Assembly: GCF_900105945.1 (NCBI RefSeq)
Contig: NZ_FNSO01000001.1
Span: forward strand, 284,136-348,135
DNA from: Amycolatopsis tolypomycina
GTDB taxonomy: Bacteria > Actinomycetota > Actinomycetes > Mycobacteriales > Pseudonocardiaceae
Reading direction: 5' to 3'
Length of the DNA stretch: 64,000 nucleotides
The notes under the pieces were generated by a model. It saw nothing but the letters and a program-made list of their open reading frames with translations. It had not been told where the DNA came from and ran no database searches. The translations under genes were made by a program, and so were the position numbers. Shown in pieces: positions 12,701-22,107 of the stretch; position 1 is the stretch's first letter; each line of letters starts with the position of its first letter.

Positions 12701-13933
12701 ATCGTCCTGCTGGACGCCGACTCCGCGGTGCCGCCGCTGCTGGGCTCGGTGCTGGAAACCGGCGAGCCGCAGGTCGCGGTGCGCGGCACGACGTTGTCCA
12801 TCCCGCGGCTCGCCCGCGCCGCCCGGCCGGACGCGCCCGCCGGGTTCAAGACCGACGGGCCGGTGCTGGTCACCGGCGGGACCGGCTCGCTCGGCGGCCT
12901 GGCCGCCCGGCACCTCGTCGAGCGGCACGGCGTCCGGCAGCTGGTGCTCGCCAGCCGTCGCGGCCTGGACGCCGACGGCGCGAAGGACCTGGTCACCGAC
13001 CTCACCGCACTGGGCGCCGACGTTTCGGTCGCCGCCTGCGACGTCGCCGACCGGGACCAGGTGGCGGCGCTGCTGGCCGAGCACCGGCCGACCGCCGTCA
13101 TCCACACGGCCGGGATCGCCGACGCCGGGGTGATCGGGACGGTGACGCCGGACCGGCTGGCCGAGGTGTTCGCCGCGAAGGCCGACGCCGCCCGCCACCT
13201 CCACGAGCTGGCCGGCGACCTCGACGCGTTCGTCGTCTACTCCTCGGTCTCGGCCGTGTTCATGGGCGCGGGCAGCGGCAGCTACGCCGCGGCCAACGCG
13301 TACCTGGACGGGCTGATGGCCCACCGCCGCGCGGCGGGCCTGCCGGGCCAGTCGCTGGCGTGGGGCCTGTGGGACCAGACCTCCGGCGGCATGGCGGCCG
13401 GGACCGACGAAGCCGGCCGGGCCCGGATGACCCGGCGCGGCGGCCTCGTCGCCATGAACCCCGCGGAGGGCATGGAACTCTTCGACGCCGCCATCTCCGC
13501 CGGAGACGCCGTGCTGGTGCCCGCCCGGCTCGACCTGCGGGGCCTGCGCGCCGAAGCGGCGAGCGGCGCCGACGTGCCGCACCTGCTGCGCGGCCTGGTC
13601 CGCGCGCGACGGCAGCAGGCGCCCACGGCGTCCACTGTGGACGAGAATTGGGCCGGCCGGCTGGCCGGGCTCGACCCGGCCGAGCGGGCGAAGGTCCTCC
13701 TGGACCTGGTGCGTGCCCAGGTGGCCGGGGTGCTGGGCTACCGCGGCGGCCGGCAGGTCGACCCGGACCAGGGGCTGTTCGAGATCGGGTTCGACTCGCT
13801 CACCGCGGTCGAACTCCGCAACCGGCTGCGCGCCCGCACCGAACGGAAGATCGCGCCGAGCGTGGTCTTCGACCACCCGACCCCGGCCCTGCTCGCCGCG
13901 CACCTGAACGAACTGCTCTCAACGAAGGGGTGA
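3773..13933 (+). CDS. rifE: RifE, rifamycin PKS modules 9 and 10
   Basis: Two-module type I PKS of 3386 residues that performs the last two elongations. An N-terminal coiled-coil docking segment (about 1-30) precedes module 9: KS (DTACSSS ~198), AT (GHSIG ~648; HAFH ~746, malonyl-CoA), DH (HVIGGVVLVAG ~945; YGP ~1070; LLDAALH ~1111), KR (SGAGSLG ~1338, LDD present), ACP (GFDSL ~1638). Module 10: KS (~1700-2125, DTACSSS ~1863), AT (GHSQG ~2302; YASH ~2402, methylmalonyl-CoA), DH (HAVRDVVLVPG ~2606), KR (GGTGSLG ~3035, no LDD), ACP (GFDSL ~3340). There is no thioesterase; RifF follows 4 bp later. One malonyl- and one methylmalonyl-specific AT fits the known rifamycin extender pattern. The start is the ATG after AGGACACAGGA. 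Confidence 0.97.
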   Translation: MATDEKLLKYLKRVTAELHSLRKQGARHADEPLAVVGMACRFPGGVASPEDLWQLVAGGVDALSDFPDDRGWELDGLFDPDPDNPGTSYTSQGGFLRGAGLFDAGLFGISPREALVMDPQQRVLLETSWEALEDAGVDPLSLKGSDVGVFSGVFTQGYGAGAITPDLEAFAGIGAASSVASGRVSYTFGLEGPAVTIDTACSSSLVAIHLAAQALRAGECSMALAGGATVMPTPGTFVAFSRQRVLAADGRSKAFSSTADGTGWAEGAGVLVLERLSVAQERGHRILAVIRGSAVNQDGASNGLTAPNGPSQQRVIRKALSGAGLVASDVDIVEAHGTGTALGDPIEAQALLATYGQGRETPLWLGSVKSNFGHTQAAAGVAGVIKMVQALRHGTMPPTLHVAEPTPEVDWSAGAVSLLTEPRAWPAGDRPRRAGVSAFGISGTNAHLILEEAPPVDAVPDEPVVEGPLPLVVSAGSPTSLAAQAGRLADALESGVPAARLAGALLSGRALLGDRAVVVAGTDEEAVAGLRALARGERVPGVVTGSGKPGNVAFVFPGQGSQRPGMGRELYDRYPVFATAFDEACEQLDTCLAGRAGHRVRDVVLGEVPAETGLLNQTVFTQAGLFAVESALFRLAGYWGVRPDVVIGHSIGEITAAYAAGVFSLPDAARIVAARGRLMQALAPGGAMVAVAASEAEVAELLGEGVELAAVNGPSAVVLSGDEDAVLAAATQMRERGYKTKQLKVSHAFHSARMDPMLAEFAAELAGVTWHEPEIPVVSNVTGRLAGPGELTEPGYWAEHVRRPVRFAEGIAESGATLFVELGPGAALTGLVEETADVTCVAALRDDRPEDTALLAAVAELFVRGVGVDWSALLPPVTGFVDLPKYAFDQRNYWLQPAAPATGAASLGQVAADHPLLGAVVRLPQPDGLVFTSRLSLKSHPWLADHVIGGVVLVAGTGLVELAVRAGDEAGCPVLEELVIEAPLPVPDRGGVRIQVVVGAAGETGARTVEVYSLREDAGAEVWTRHATGFLAATSSAHEPFDFTAWPPPGVERIDVGDFYDELIERGYTYGPSFRGLRTVWRRGDEIFAEVALAEDDRADAARFGIHPGLLDAALHAGMLGAATTEEPGRPVLPFAWNGLVLHAAGASALRVRLAPSGPDALSVEAADEAGGLVVTADSLVSRPVSTEQLDAAAHRDALFRLAWTEISPAGEAPADQVEVLEASGERDPLELTGRVLEAVQTWLADAADDARLVVVTRGAVHEVTDPAGAAVWGLIRAAQAENPDRIILLDTDGAVPLGRVLASGEPQVAIRDTTLTAPRLARAEAAGTPAVSGGTVLISGAGSLGVLTARHLVARHGVRRLVLASRQGAAADGMAELTAELTAQGAEVSVVACDLADRARVEALLAEHHPTAVVHTAGVLDDGVFESLTRERLAKVFAPKVDAVRHLDELTRDLDLDAFVVFSSASGVFGSAGQGNYAAANAYLDAVVARRRAAGLPGTSLAWGLWEQTDGMTAHLGGADQARAGRGGVLALSPAEGMELFDAAPDGLVVPVKLDLRKTRAGGPVPHLLRGLVRPGRQQARPASTVDSGLAGRLAGLAPAEQEALLLDVVRTQVALVLGHAGPEAVRADTAFKDTGFDSLTSVELRNRLREASGLKLPATLVFDYPTPVALARYLRDELGDPAAATPAVTTAAADLGEPIAIVGMACRLPGGVTDPEGLWRLVRDGLEGLSPFPEDRGWDLENLFDHDPGTTYTSQGGFLEGAGLFDAGFFGISPREALAMDPQQRLLLEVSWEALEGAGVDPGSLKGADVGVFAGVSNQGYGMGADPAELAGYASTAGASSVVSGRVSYVFGFEGPAVTIDTACSSSLVAMHLAGQALRQGECSMALAGGVTVMGTPGTFVEFAKQRGLAGDGRCKAYAEGADGTSWAEGVGVVVLERLSVARERGHRILAVLSGSAVNSDGASNGLTAPNGPSQQRVIRRALAGAGLKPSDVDIVEGHGTGTALGDPIEAQALLATYGQERETPLWLGSVKSNFGHTQSAAGVAGVIKMVQALRHGVMPPTLHAAEPTSQVDWSAGAVSLLTEAREWPRNGRPRRAGVSSFGISGTNAHLIIEEAPDEPQLAETRPDSGIVPLVLSARSAGSLTRQARRLAAFLGDEPLADVAGALAARARFGERAVVVADSADEARAGLAALARGEDQPGLVAGRAGTPGKLVWVFPGQGTQWAGMGRELLETSPVFAERIAECAAALEPWIDWSLLDVLRGGGDLDRVDVLQPASWAMMVGLAAVWSSAGVVPDAVVGHSQGEIAAACVSGALSLEDAAKVVALRSQAIAAKLSGRGGMASVAAGEADVEPRLAAGVEVAAVNAPGSVVIAGDATALDETLEVLSGAGIRVRRVAVDYASHTRHVEDIEETLAQALAGIDTRAPLVPFFSTLTGEWIRDAGVVDGGYWYRNLRGRVRFGPAVEALLAQGHGVFVEISAHPVLVQPISELTDETGAAVTGSLRRDDGGPRRLLTSMAELFVRGVDVGWTTLVPPARVDLPTYAFDHEHYWLRPTDTASDAVSLGLAGAGHPLLGAVVELPQSDGLLFTSRLSLRSHPWLADHAVRDVVLVPGTGLVELAVRAGDEAGCPVLDELVIEAPLVVPRRGGVRVQVALGGPAEDGSRTVDVHSRREDDDGWTRHATGVLAPGGRARAAAFDFAAWPPPDAKAVDITGAYDVLADVGYGYGPTFRAVRAVWRRGEETFAEIALPEDADAGAFGIHPALLDAALHSTMVSAAADTESYGDEVRLPFAWNGLRLHAAGASTLRVRVAKPERDSMSLEAVDETGGLVVTLDSLVGRPVSNDQLNTAAGAGSLYRVAWTPLSPVDTALPVPSWVPVGSAEQVATLADDVLTGAAEAPAAAVMEAVGDPVPALTVRVLDVVQCWLAGGGLEHTKLVIVTRGAVPAGDGVVTDPAAAAVWGLVRAAQAENPDRIVLLDADSAVPPLLGSVLETGEPQVAVRGTTLSIPRLARAARPDAPAGFKTDGPVLVTGGTGSLGGLAARHLVERHGVRQLVLASRRGLDADGAKDLVTDLTALGADVSVAACDVADRDQVAALLAEHRPTAVIHTAGIADAGVIGTVTPDRLAEVFAAKADAARHLHELAGDLDAFVVYSSVSAVFMGAGSGSYAAANAYLDGLMAHRRAAGLPGQSLAWGLWDQTSGGMAAGTDEAGRARMTRRGGLVAMNPAEGMELFDAAISAGDAVLVPARLDLRGLRAEAASGADVPHLLRGLVRARRQQAPTASTVDENWAGRLAGLDPAERAKVLLDLVRAQVAGVLGYRGGRQVDPDQGLFEIGFDSLTAVELRNRLRARTERKIAPSVVFDHPTPALLAAHLNELLSTKG

Positions 13934-13937
13934 TGAC

Positions 13938-14714
13938 GTGTTCGACGTGGAGACCTACCTCCAGCAGATCGGCTGCGGCGGGGAAACCGGCGTGGACCTG
14001 GAGACGCTGGCGAAGCTGCAGAAGAGCCACCTGACGGCGATCCCGTACAGCAGCCTCGCCTACCCCCCGCGGGACGCGGTCAACGTCGTCGACCTCGACG
14101 AGGACGACGTCTTCGTGACCAGCATCGCCGAGGCGAAAGGCGGCGCCTGCTACCACCTGAACCGGCTGTTCCACCGGCTGCTCACCGAACTCGGCTACGA
14201 CGTCACGCCACTCGCCGGCAGCACCGCCGAAGGCCGCGAGACCTTCGGGACCGACGTCGAGCACATGTTCAACCTCGTCACCCTCGACGGCGCCGACTGG
14301 CTGGTGGACGTCGGCTACCCCGGCCCCACCTACGTCGAGCCGCTGAAGCTCTCGCCCGCCGTGCAAACCCAGTACGGCAGCCAGTTCCGGGTGGTGGAGC
14401 AGGACTCCGGGCACGCGGTGCAACGCCGCGGCGCGGTCACCCGCTGGAGCACCATCTACACCTTCACGACCCAGCCGCGCGAGTGGAGTGACTGGAAGGA
14501 ACTGGAGGACAACTTCCGGGCACTGGTGGGGGACACCACCCGCACCGACACCCGGGAAACCCTGTGCGGCCGGGCGTTCGACGGCGGCCAGGTCTTCCTG
14601 CGGCAGCGGCGGTACCTGACGGTCACGGACGGCCGCGAGCAGGTGCGCACCATCACCGACGACGACGAGCACCGGGCGCTGGTGGCCCGCGTGCTGTCCG
14701 GCGACCACGGCTGA
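13938..14714 (+). CDS. rifF: RifF amide synthase (macrolactam-forming chain release)
   Basis: 258-residue member of the arylamine N-acetyltransferase family. RifF takes the undecaketide from the last ACP of RifE and joins its carboxyl to the aryl amine of the AHBA starter, closing the ansa ring as proansamycin X. The family triad can be seen: Cys in GGACYHLNRLF, His in VEHMFNLVTL and Asp in WLVDVGYPG. The GTG start lies 4 bp after the rifE stop, with GAAGGGG as ribosome site inside the end of rifE, so the two are probably translated together. This replaces the usual PKS thioesterase. Confidence 0.95.
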   Translation: MFDVETYLQQIGCGGETGVDLETLAKLQKSHLTAIPYSSLAYPPRDAVNVVDLDEDDVFVTSIAEAKGGACYHLNRLFHRLLTELGYDVTPLAGSTAEGRETFGTDVEHMFNLVTLDGADWLVDVGYPGPTYVEPLKLSPAVQTQYGSQFRVVEQDSGHAVQRRGAVTRWSTIYTFTTQPREWSDWKELEDNFRALVGDTTRTDTRETLCGRAFDGGQVFLRQRRYLTVTDGREQVRTITDDDEHRALVARVLSGDHG

Positions 14715-14733
14715 ACCGGCGAAAGGCACGACG

Positions 14734-14918
14734 ATGACGGAAAAAGAGGGCCTGCTGGCGAGGTTCGCCGGCGTGTGCAGGTCCGCCTACCACCTGCACT
14801 ACCTGCCCTACCTGCACCTCTTCTACGGCGGCGAATACCTCCACCACGGCAGCGAGCCGGTGGCCCGGATCGCCGACCTGCCGTACCGGACGCTGCCGGA
14901 GCCGCGGGAGCCCTCGCC

Positions 14919-14922
<4 letters not shown>
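14734..14922 (+). CDS. Small Tyr/His-rich protein of unknown function between rifF and rifG
   Basis: 62-codon frame starting at ATG, preceded by GAAAGG, 19 bp after rifF. Its stop overlaps the rifG start in a GTGA arrangement, which suggests translational coupling. Nearly every third base is G or C (about three exceptions), as in the flanking genes, so it is very probably a real gene. The protein is rich in aromatic residues and His (YHLHYLPYLHLFYGGEYLHH around residues 19-38), ends in a Pro/Glu tail (EPREPSP), and has one Cys and no clear signal peptide or membrane helix. I do not recognise a family. Its place in the starter operon suggests a role in AHBA supply or in RifF function, but that is only inferred. 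Confidence 0.7.
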
Positions 14923-17272
<2,350 letters not shown>

Positions 17273-17280
17273 GCCCCATG

Positions 17281-17363
17281 CGCCCCAATGTGGCGTTCGG
17301 TGCGTCCAACGCACCCAATGTGGCGTTCGGTGCGTTGAGCGCAACCAACGCCACATTGGGGCG
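17281..17363. repeat. 83-bp composite palindromic repeat, copy 1 (between rifH and rifI)
   Basis: Two 30-bp direct units, each starting CCCAATGTGGCGTTCGGTGC, begin at 17284 and 17314. They are followed by the inverted segment AACGCCACATTGGGGCG (17347-17363), which pairs perfectly over 17 bp with 17281-17297. The RNA could form a long stem-loop between rifH and rifI, so it may attenuate transcription or define mRNA ends. A second copy lies at 45431-45507 and is split by an insertion sequence. Confidence 0.9.
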
Positions 17364-17380
17364 TTTGAGGAGAGGGCGAG

Positions 17381-18193
17381 ATGACCATCAGCGGCACCAC
17401 CCGCCTGTACGTCGTGCTGGGCGATCCGGTCGCGCAGGTCCAGTCGCCCGGGCTGCTGAACCCGCTGTTCGCGGAGCTGGGCCTCGACGCGGTGCTCGTC
17501 CCGGTGCACGCGCCGGCGTCGCAGCTGGAGGGGATCGTCGCCGGGCTGAAGGCCGTCGCCAACCTCGACGGCATCTTCGTCACCGTGCCGCACAAGGCGG
17601 CCGCGGCCGGGCTCGCCGACCGGTGCGGCCCGATGGTGGAGATCACCGGCAGCGCCAACGTCCTGCGCCGGGAGGCCGACGGCCGGTGGTACGCCGAGAA
17701 CTTCGACGGCACCGGCTTCGTGGCCGGGCTCGTCGAAGCCGGGCACGATCCCCAGGCACAAAAGGTGTTCCTGGCCGGGGCCGGCGGCGCGGGCAGCGCC
17801 ATCGCGGCCGCTCTGCTGGCCGCGGGCGCGGACCGGCTGGTCGTCTGCGACCCGGACACGGCGAAGCTGACGTCGTTGCAAGCGCGCCTGGGCGCACACT
17901 GGCCCGGCCGCACGTCGGTGTCGGCCGAACCGGACATCGCGGGCGCCGACATCGTCGTGAACGCGACGCCGCTCGGGCTGCGTCCCGAAGACCCGCTGCC
18001 GTTCCGGCCGGCGGAGCTGGCCCCGCGCAGCGTGGTCGCCGACATCATCATGAAACCCCGCGAAACCCGCCTTCTCCGCGAAGCGGCGGCGCTCGGGCAC
18101 CGCGTCCATCACGGAATCCACATGCTCGACGGGCAAATGGACTCCTACCGCGCTTTTTTCGGCCTGGGGACGCTACCAAGCCGAGGGATGTAG
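17381..18193 (+). CDS. rifI: RifI, aminoquinate/shikimate-type dehydrogenase
   Basis: 270-residue AroE (shikimate dehydrogenase) family protein of the AHBA gene set. Substrate-side motifs are LGDPVAQVQSPGLLNPLF near residue 11, TVPHKAAAAGLADRCG (catalytic Lys) and ENFDGTGFVAGL; the NADP loop is GAGGAGSAIAAALLAAG near residue 130. The ATG is preceded by GGAGAGGGCGAG. In the known pathway RifI oxidises aminoquinate, feeding it back to aminodehydroquinate, so it is auxiliary rather than strictly essential. The last codons overlap the activator site of the rifK promoter, so rifI ends one transcription unit and rifK opens the next. Confidence 0.92.
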   Translation: MTISGTTRLYVVLGDPVAQVQSPGLLNPLFAELGLDAVLVPVHAPASQLEGIVAGLKAVANLDGIFVTVPHKAAAAGLADRCGPMVEITGSANVLRREADGRWYAENFDGTGFVAGLVEAGHDPQAQKVFLAGAGGAGSAIAAALLAAGADRLVVCDPDTAKLTSLQARLGAHWPGRTSVSAEPDIAGADIVVNATPLGLRPEDPLPFRPAELAPRSVVADIIMKPRETRLLREAAALGHRVHHGIHMLDGQMDSYRAFFGLGTLPSRGM

Positions 18194-18217
18194 CGCCCGC
18201 GGCTGCCGATCTAGCCT
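18173..18217 (+). promoter_or_regulatory. rifK promoter: RifZ-type site plus -10 box
   Basis: CTACC-N8-GGATG at 18173-18190, overlapping the end of rifI, then 21 nt, then TAGCCT at 18212-18217. This matches the CTACC-N8-GGATG motif known for the LuxR-type regulator RifZ and fits the architecture of six other promoters in the window. No TTGACA-like -35 is present; the site sits where a -35 box would be. Confidence 0.8.
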
Positions 18218-18253
18218 TTTTTCATTCGAACCCCAGCGGAGATTCGGAGAACC

Positions 18254-19420
18254 ATGAACGCGCGAAAGGCACCGGAATTCCCGGCGTGGCCGCAGTACGA
18301 CGACGCCGAGCGGGCCGGCCTGGTCCGCGCGCTCGAACAGGGCCAGTGGTGGCGCATGGGCGGGGACGAGGTGAACTCCTTCGAGCGCGAGTTCGCCGCC
18401 CACCACGGCGCCGCGCACGCGCTGGCGGTCACGAACGGCACGCACGCGCTGGAGCTCGCCCTGCAGGTCATGGGCGTCGGCCCGGGCACCGAGGTCATCG
18501 TGCCCGCCTTCACCTTCATCTCCTCGTCCCAGGCGGCCCAGCGGCTCGGCGCGGTCACCGTCCCGGTCGACGTCGACGCGCGCACCTACAACCTCGACCC
18601 GGAGGCGGTCGCCGCCGCCGTCACCCCGCGCACCAAGGTGATCATGCCGGTGCACATGGCCGGGCTGATGGCCGACATGGACGCGCTGGCCAAGATCTCC
18701 GCCGACACCGGCGTCCCGCTGCTGCAGGACGCCGCGCACGCGCACGGCGCGCGCTGGCAGGGCAAGCGCGTCGGCGAGCTGGACAGCATCGCCACGTTCA
18801 GCTTCCAGAACGGCAAGCTGATGACGGCGGGCGAGGGCGGCGCGGTCGTCTTCCCCGACGGCGAAACCGAAAAGTACGAGACGGCGTTCCTCCGGCACAG
18901 CTGCGGCCGTCCCCGCGACGACCGCCGGTACTTCCACAAGATCGCCGGCTCCAACATGCGGCTCAACGAGTTCACCGCGTCCGTGTTGCGTGCGCAGCTG
19001 GCCCGCCTCGACGAGCAGATCGCCGTGCGCGACGAGCGCTGGACCCTGCTGTCGGAGCTGCTCGGCGCGATCGACGGCGTCGTGCCGCAGGGCGGCGACG
19101 TGCGCGCCGACCGCAACTCCCACTACATGGCCATGTTCCGCGTCCCCGGGCTCCCCGAGGAGCGGCGCAACGTCCTGGTCGACCGGCTCGTCGAGGCCGG
19201 CCTGCCCGCCTTCGCCGCGTTCCGCGCGATCTACCGCACCGACGCCTTCTGGGAGCTCGGCGCCCCCGACGAGACCCTGGACGCGATCGCGCGGCGCTGC
19301 CCGAACACCGACGCGATCAGCAGCGACTGCGTCTGGCTGCACCACCGGGTCCTGCTCGCCGGCGAGCCGGAGATGCACGCGACCGCGGAGATCATCGCCG
19401 ACGCCGTGGCCAGGGCATGA
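18254..19420 (+). CDS. rifK: RifK, AHBA synthase (PLP-dependent)
   Basis: 388-residue DegT/DnrJ/EryC1-fold enzyme. It has two known roles: aromatising 5-deoxy-5-amino-3-dehydroshikimate to AHBA and, with RifL, transaminating UDP-3-keto-glucose to UDP-kanosamine. The PLP lysine is Lys188 in SFQNGKLMTAGEGG. Other marks are NGTHALELAL near residue 60, PAFTFISSSQA near 83 and the LQDAAHAHGA Asp that contacts the PLP ring nitrogen. The ATG follows GCGGAGATTCGGAGAACC. It heads the rifKLMN group under its own RifZ-type promoter, and its stop overlaps the rifL start (ATGA). Confidence 0.96.
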   Translation: MNARKAPEFPAWPQYDDAERAGLVRALEQGQWWRMGGDEVNSFEREFAAHHGAAHALAVTNGTHALELALQVMGVGPGTEVIVPAFTFISSSQAAQRLGAVTVPVDVDARTYNLDPEAVAAAVTPRTKVIMPVHMAGLMADMDALAKISADTGVPLLQDAAHAHGARWQGKRVGELDSIATFSFQNGKLMTAGEGGAVVFPDGETEKYETAFLRHSCGRPRDDRRYFHKIAGSNMRLNEFTASVLRAQLARLDEQIAVRDERWTLLSELLGAIDGVVPQGGDVRADRNSHYMAMFRVPGLPEERRNVLVDRLVEAGLPAFAAFRAIYRTDAFWELGAPDETLDAIARRCPNTDAISSDCVWLHHRVLLAGEPEMHATAEIIADAVARA

Positions 19421-20487
19421 GTGTCCGGGCCGCGGTGGTCGGGCTCGGCTGGGCGGGCCGGGAGCTGTGGCTGCCCCTGCTGCGCGAGCACGCGGACTTC
19501 CAGGTGGTCGCGGCCGTGGACGCCGACCCGGCGTCGCGGCAGGCGTTCACGAAGGCGACCGGCATCCCCACGCACGCCGCGGTGTCCGCGCTGACCGCGC
19601 GCGACGTCGACCTCGCCGTCGTCGCGGTGCCCAACTACCTGCACACCGAGGTGGCGGGCGCGCTGCTCGCCACCGGGATCTCCGTGTTCCTCGAGAAGCC
19701 GGTGTGCCTGACCTCGGCCGAGATCGACGTCCTCGCGGCGGCCGAGCGCAGCGGCGGGATGCTGCTGGCCGGCAGCGCCGCCCGCTACCGCGGTGACGTC
19801 GGGGCGCTGCGGCGGCTACTGCCGGAGCTCGGCGACATCCGGCACGTCGCCATGGGCTGGATCCGGGCCCGGGGCGTGCCGCGCGCGGGCGGCTGGTTCA
19901 CCCAGCGCGAGAAGGCCGGCGGCGGCGCGCTGTACGACCTCGGCTGGCACCTGCTCGACACGCTCGCGTTCCTGCTCGGGCCGGCCACGTTCACCCAGGT
20001 CATCGGCGTGACGTCGGACGACTTCGTCAACGCCGGCGCCTGGCGCGCGGCCTGGCGGCAGGACCAGCTCGGCGCCGACGCCGCCGACGTCGAGGACACC
20101 GCGCGCGGCTTCCTGGTCCGCGACGACGGCGTCTCGGTGTCGCTGCGGGCGAGCTGGGCGTCGCACCAGGCGCGGGACGTCTCGCTGATCCACGTCGAAG
20201 GCAGCGCCGGCACCGCGGACCTGCGGTGCACCTTCGGCTTCAGCCCCAACCGGGAGCCCGAACCCGTGCTGACGGTGACCCGCGAGGGCACCACCACCCG
20301 GCTGCCCGTGCCGCTCGAACGCGTCGGCGTCGAGTACACGCGCCAGGTGGGCGACCTCGCCGCGATGCTGGCCGACCCGGCCAACCGCGGCCGCGCCGTC
20401 GCCGAAGCGCGGCCGATCGTCTCGATGATCGAGAACTTCTACGCCTCCGCGGGTTCGGCGCGCGCCGCCGTCCCGGCGTACCAGTAG
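19417..20487 (+). CDS. rifL: RifL, Gfo/Idh/MocA oxidoreductase of kanosamine formation
   Basis: 356-residue NAD(P)-dependent sugar oxidoreductase. The Rossmann motif is VVGLGWAGRELW at the N-terminus; the Gfo/Idh signature is FLEKPVCLTSAEID near residue 90; the catalytic-domain segment GGGALYDLGWHLLDTLAFLLG follows near 170. RifL is thought to oxidise UDP-glucose at C-3, giving the ketone that RifK aminates. The ATG overlaps the rifK stop, which fits their joint action. The open frame runs far upstream through rifH-rifK, but only this start gives the family N-terminus. Confidence 0.92.
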   Translation: MSVRAAVVGLGWAGRELWLPLLREHADFQVVAAVDADPASRQAFTKATGIPTHAAVSALTARDVDLAVVAVPNYLHTEVAGALLATGISVFLEKPVCLTSAEIDVLAAAERSGGMLLAGSAARYRGDVGALRRLLPELGDIRHVAMGWIRARGVPRAGGWFTQREKAGGGALYDLGWHLLDTLAFLLGPATFTQVIGVTSDDFVNAGAWRAAWRQDQLGADAADVEDTARGFLVRDDGVSVSLRASWASHQARDVSLIHVEGSAGTADLRCTFGFSPNREPEPVLTVTREGTTTRLPVPLERVGVEYTRQVGDLAAMLADPANRGRAVAEARPIVSMIENFYASAGSARAAVPAYQ

Positions 20488-20499
20488 AAAGGGTGCTCC

Positions 20500-21198
20500 A
20501 TGACATTCCCGATCGTCGATCGGCCGGAGACCGGGGCCGATCCCTCGGTGCCGGTCCGGCACGCGGTCATCTTCGACCTCGACGGGGTCGTCGTCGACAG
20601 CTTCGCGGTGATGAGCGAGGCCTTCGCCATCGCCTACGCCGAGGTCGTCGGCGACGGGCCGGCACCCTTCGCGGAGTATCGGCGCCACCTCGGCCGTTAT
20701 TTTCCGGATATCATGCGGATCATGGACCTGCCGCTGGAGATGGAGGAACCCTTCGTCCGCGAGAGCTACCGCCTCGCCGGCGAGGTCCAGGTCTTCGACG
20801 GCGTCACCGAGCTGCTGCTGACGCTGCGCGCGCGTGGCCTGCGGCTGGCCGTCGCCACCGGCAAGAGCGGCCCGCGGGCCCGGTCGCTGCTCGACGACCT
20901 CGGCCTGCTCCCGTTCTTCGAGCACGTCATCGGCTCGGACGAGGTCGCCCGCCCCAAGCCGGCCCCCGACATCGTGGCGCACGCGCTGAGCCTGCTGGAC
21001 GTCCCGCCCGGGCAGGCCATCATGATCGGCGACGCGCCCACCGACATCGCCAGCGCGCAGGGCGCGGGCGTCGCTTCGGCGGCGGCCCTGTGGGCGCCCC
21101 CGGACGACATCGGCGAGCTGCTCGCCGCGGGCCCCGACGTCGTGCTGCGGCAGCCGGCCGACCTGCTCGCGCTCTGCCCGTCGGTGCCCGGTCGCTGA
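20500..21198 (+). CDS. rifM: RifM, HAD-family phosphatase
   Basis: 232-residue CbbY/Gph-type haloacid dehalogenase phosphatase. HAD motif I is IFDLDGVVVDSF (nucleophile Asp near residue 24), motif II lies at VATGKSGPRARSLL, motif III/IV at RPKPAPDIVAHAL and IMIGDAPTDIASAQGAG. In the AHBA pathway RifM is assigned to release of kanosamine from its nucleotide precursor. The start is 12 bp after rifL, with GAAAGGG as ribosome site. Confidence 0.9.
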   Translation: MTFPIVDRPETGADPSVPVRHAVIFDLDGVVVDSFAVMSEAFAIAYAEVVGDGPAPFAEYRRHLGRYFPDIMRIMDLPLEMEEPFVRESYRLAGEVQVFDGVTELLLTLRARGLRLAVATGKSGPRARSLLDDLGLLPFFEHVIGSDEVARPKPAPDIVAHALSLLDVPPGQAIMIGDAPTDIASAQGAGVASAAALWAPPDDIGELLAAGPDVVLRQPADLLALCPSVPGR

Positions 21199-21204
21199 TC
21201 GCGC

Positions 21205-22107
21205 GTGTACCACCTCGGCATTGACGTCGGCGGCACCAAGGTCGCCTTCCGCGTCGAGACCGGTTCCGAGTGCGTGGCCGAAACGTCGTTCGGCTGGGGA
21301 GCCAGGGACAGCGCGGAGGAGGACCTGGCGCAGCTGTCGGCCCACGTGGCCCGCCTGCGCGCCGGCCTCGGCGCACCCCTGTCGGCGGTCGGCGTCGCGA
21401 TGCCGGGCACGGTCGGCCCGGACGGCCGGGTCGCGACCTGGCCCAGCCGCCCGGAGTGGACCGGGGTGGACCTGAAGACGACGTTGCACGAGCTCTTCCC
21501 CGAAGCTGCGGTGGCCTGGGCGGACGACGGCGACCTGGGTGCGCTCGCCGAGGCGCGGGCCTCGGGCTGCGAGAACCTGCTGTACATCGGCGTGGGCACC
21601 GGCATCGGCGGCGGCCTGGTCCTGGGCGGAGTGCCCTGCCCGGGCCTCGGCCGCGGCTCGTTCGAGATCGGCCACGTGATCGTCGAGATGGGCGGAGTCC
21701 GGTGCGTGTGCGGCCGCCGCGGCTGCCTGCAAGCGCTTGCTTCGGGCCCGGCGACTTTGCGCCGAGCGGGGTTGCTGCGCGGCGCGGAGGTGTCGTTTTA
21801 CGCGCTGCAGAAGGCATTGCGCGACGGAGAACCCTGGGCGGCGGACGCCCTGGAGGGGAGCACCCGCGCCCTGGCGGCGGCGGTGACGAGCGTCCAGGAG
21901 CTGGTCCACCCTGATCGCGTGCTGATCGGCGGGGGTTTCGCGGCGGGGCTGCCGGAGATCGTGCCGTCGGTGGCGGGGTACCTGGCCGACTTCGTGCGGC
22001 AGGGGCAGGCGCCGTTGCCGGTGGAGCCGGCGGCGTTGGGCGGGTTGTCGTCGCTGCGGGGTGCGGTGGCTTTGGCCGGCCTGGTGGCGGCGGGGGAAGT
22101 GCCGTGA
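21205..22107 (+). CDS. rifN: RifN, kanosamine 6-kinase (ROK family)
   Basis: 300-residue ROK-family sugar kinase that phosphorylates kanosamine to kanosamine 6-phosphate, the aminosugar source of the aminoshikimate pathway. The phosphate loop is GIDVGGTKVAF at the N-terminus; the catalytic Asp is in AWADDGDLGALAEA near residue 110; glycine-rich YIGVGTGIGGGLVLGG follows; the zinc motif is CVCGRRGCLQA near 170. The GTG start lies 6 bp after rifM. It ends the rifKLMN operon; 167 bp separate it from rifO. Confidence 0.92.
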   Translation: MYHLGIDVGGTKVAFRVETGSECVAETSFGWGARDSAEEDLAQLSAHVARLRAGLGAPLSAVGVAMPGTVGPDGRVATWPSRPEWTGVDLKTTLHELFPEAAVAWADDGDLGALAEARASGCENLLYIGVGTGIGGGLVLGGVPCPGLGRGSFEIGHVIVEMGGVRCVCGRRGCLQALASGPATLRRAGLLRGAEVSFYALQKALRDGEPWAADALEGSTRALAAAVTSVQELVHPDRVLIGGGFAAGLPEIVPSVAGYLADFVRQGQAPLPVEPAALGGLSSLRGAVALAGLVAAGEVP

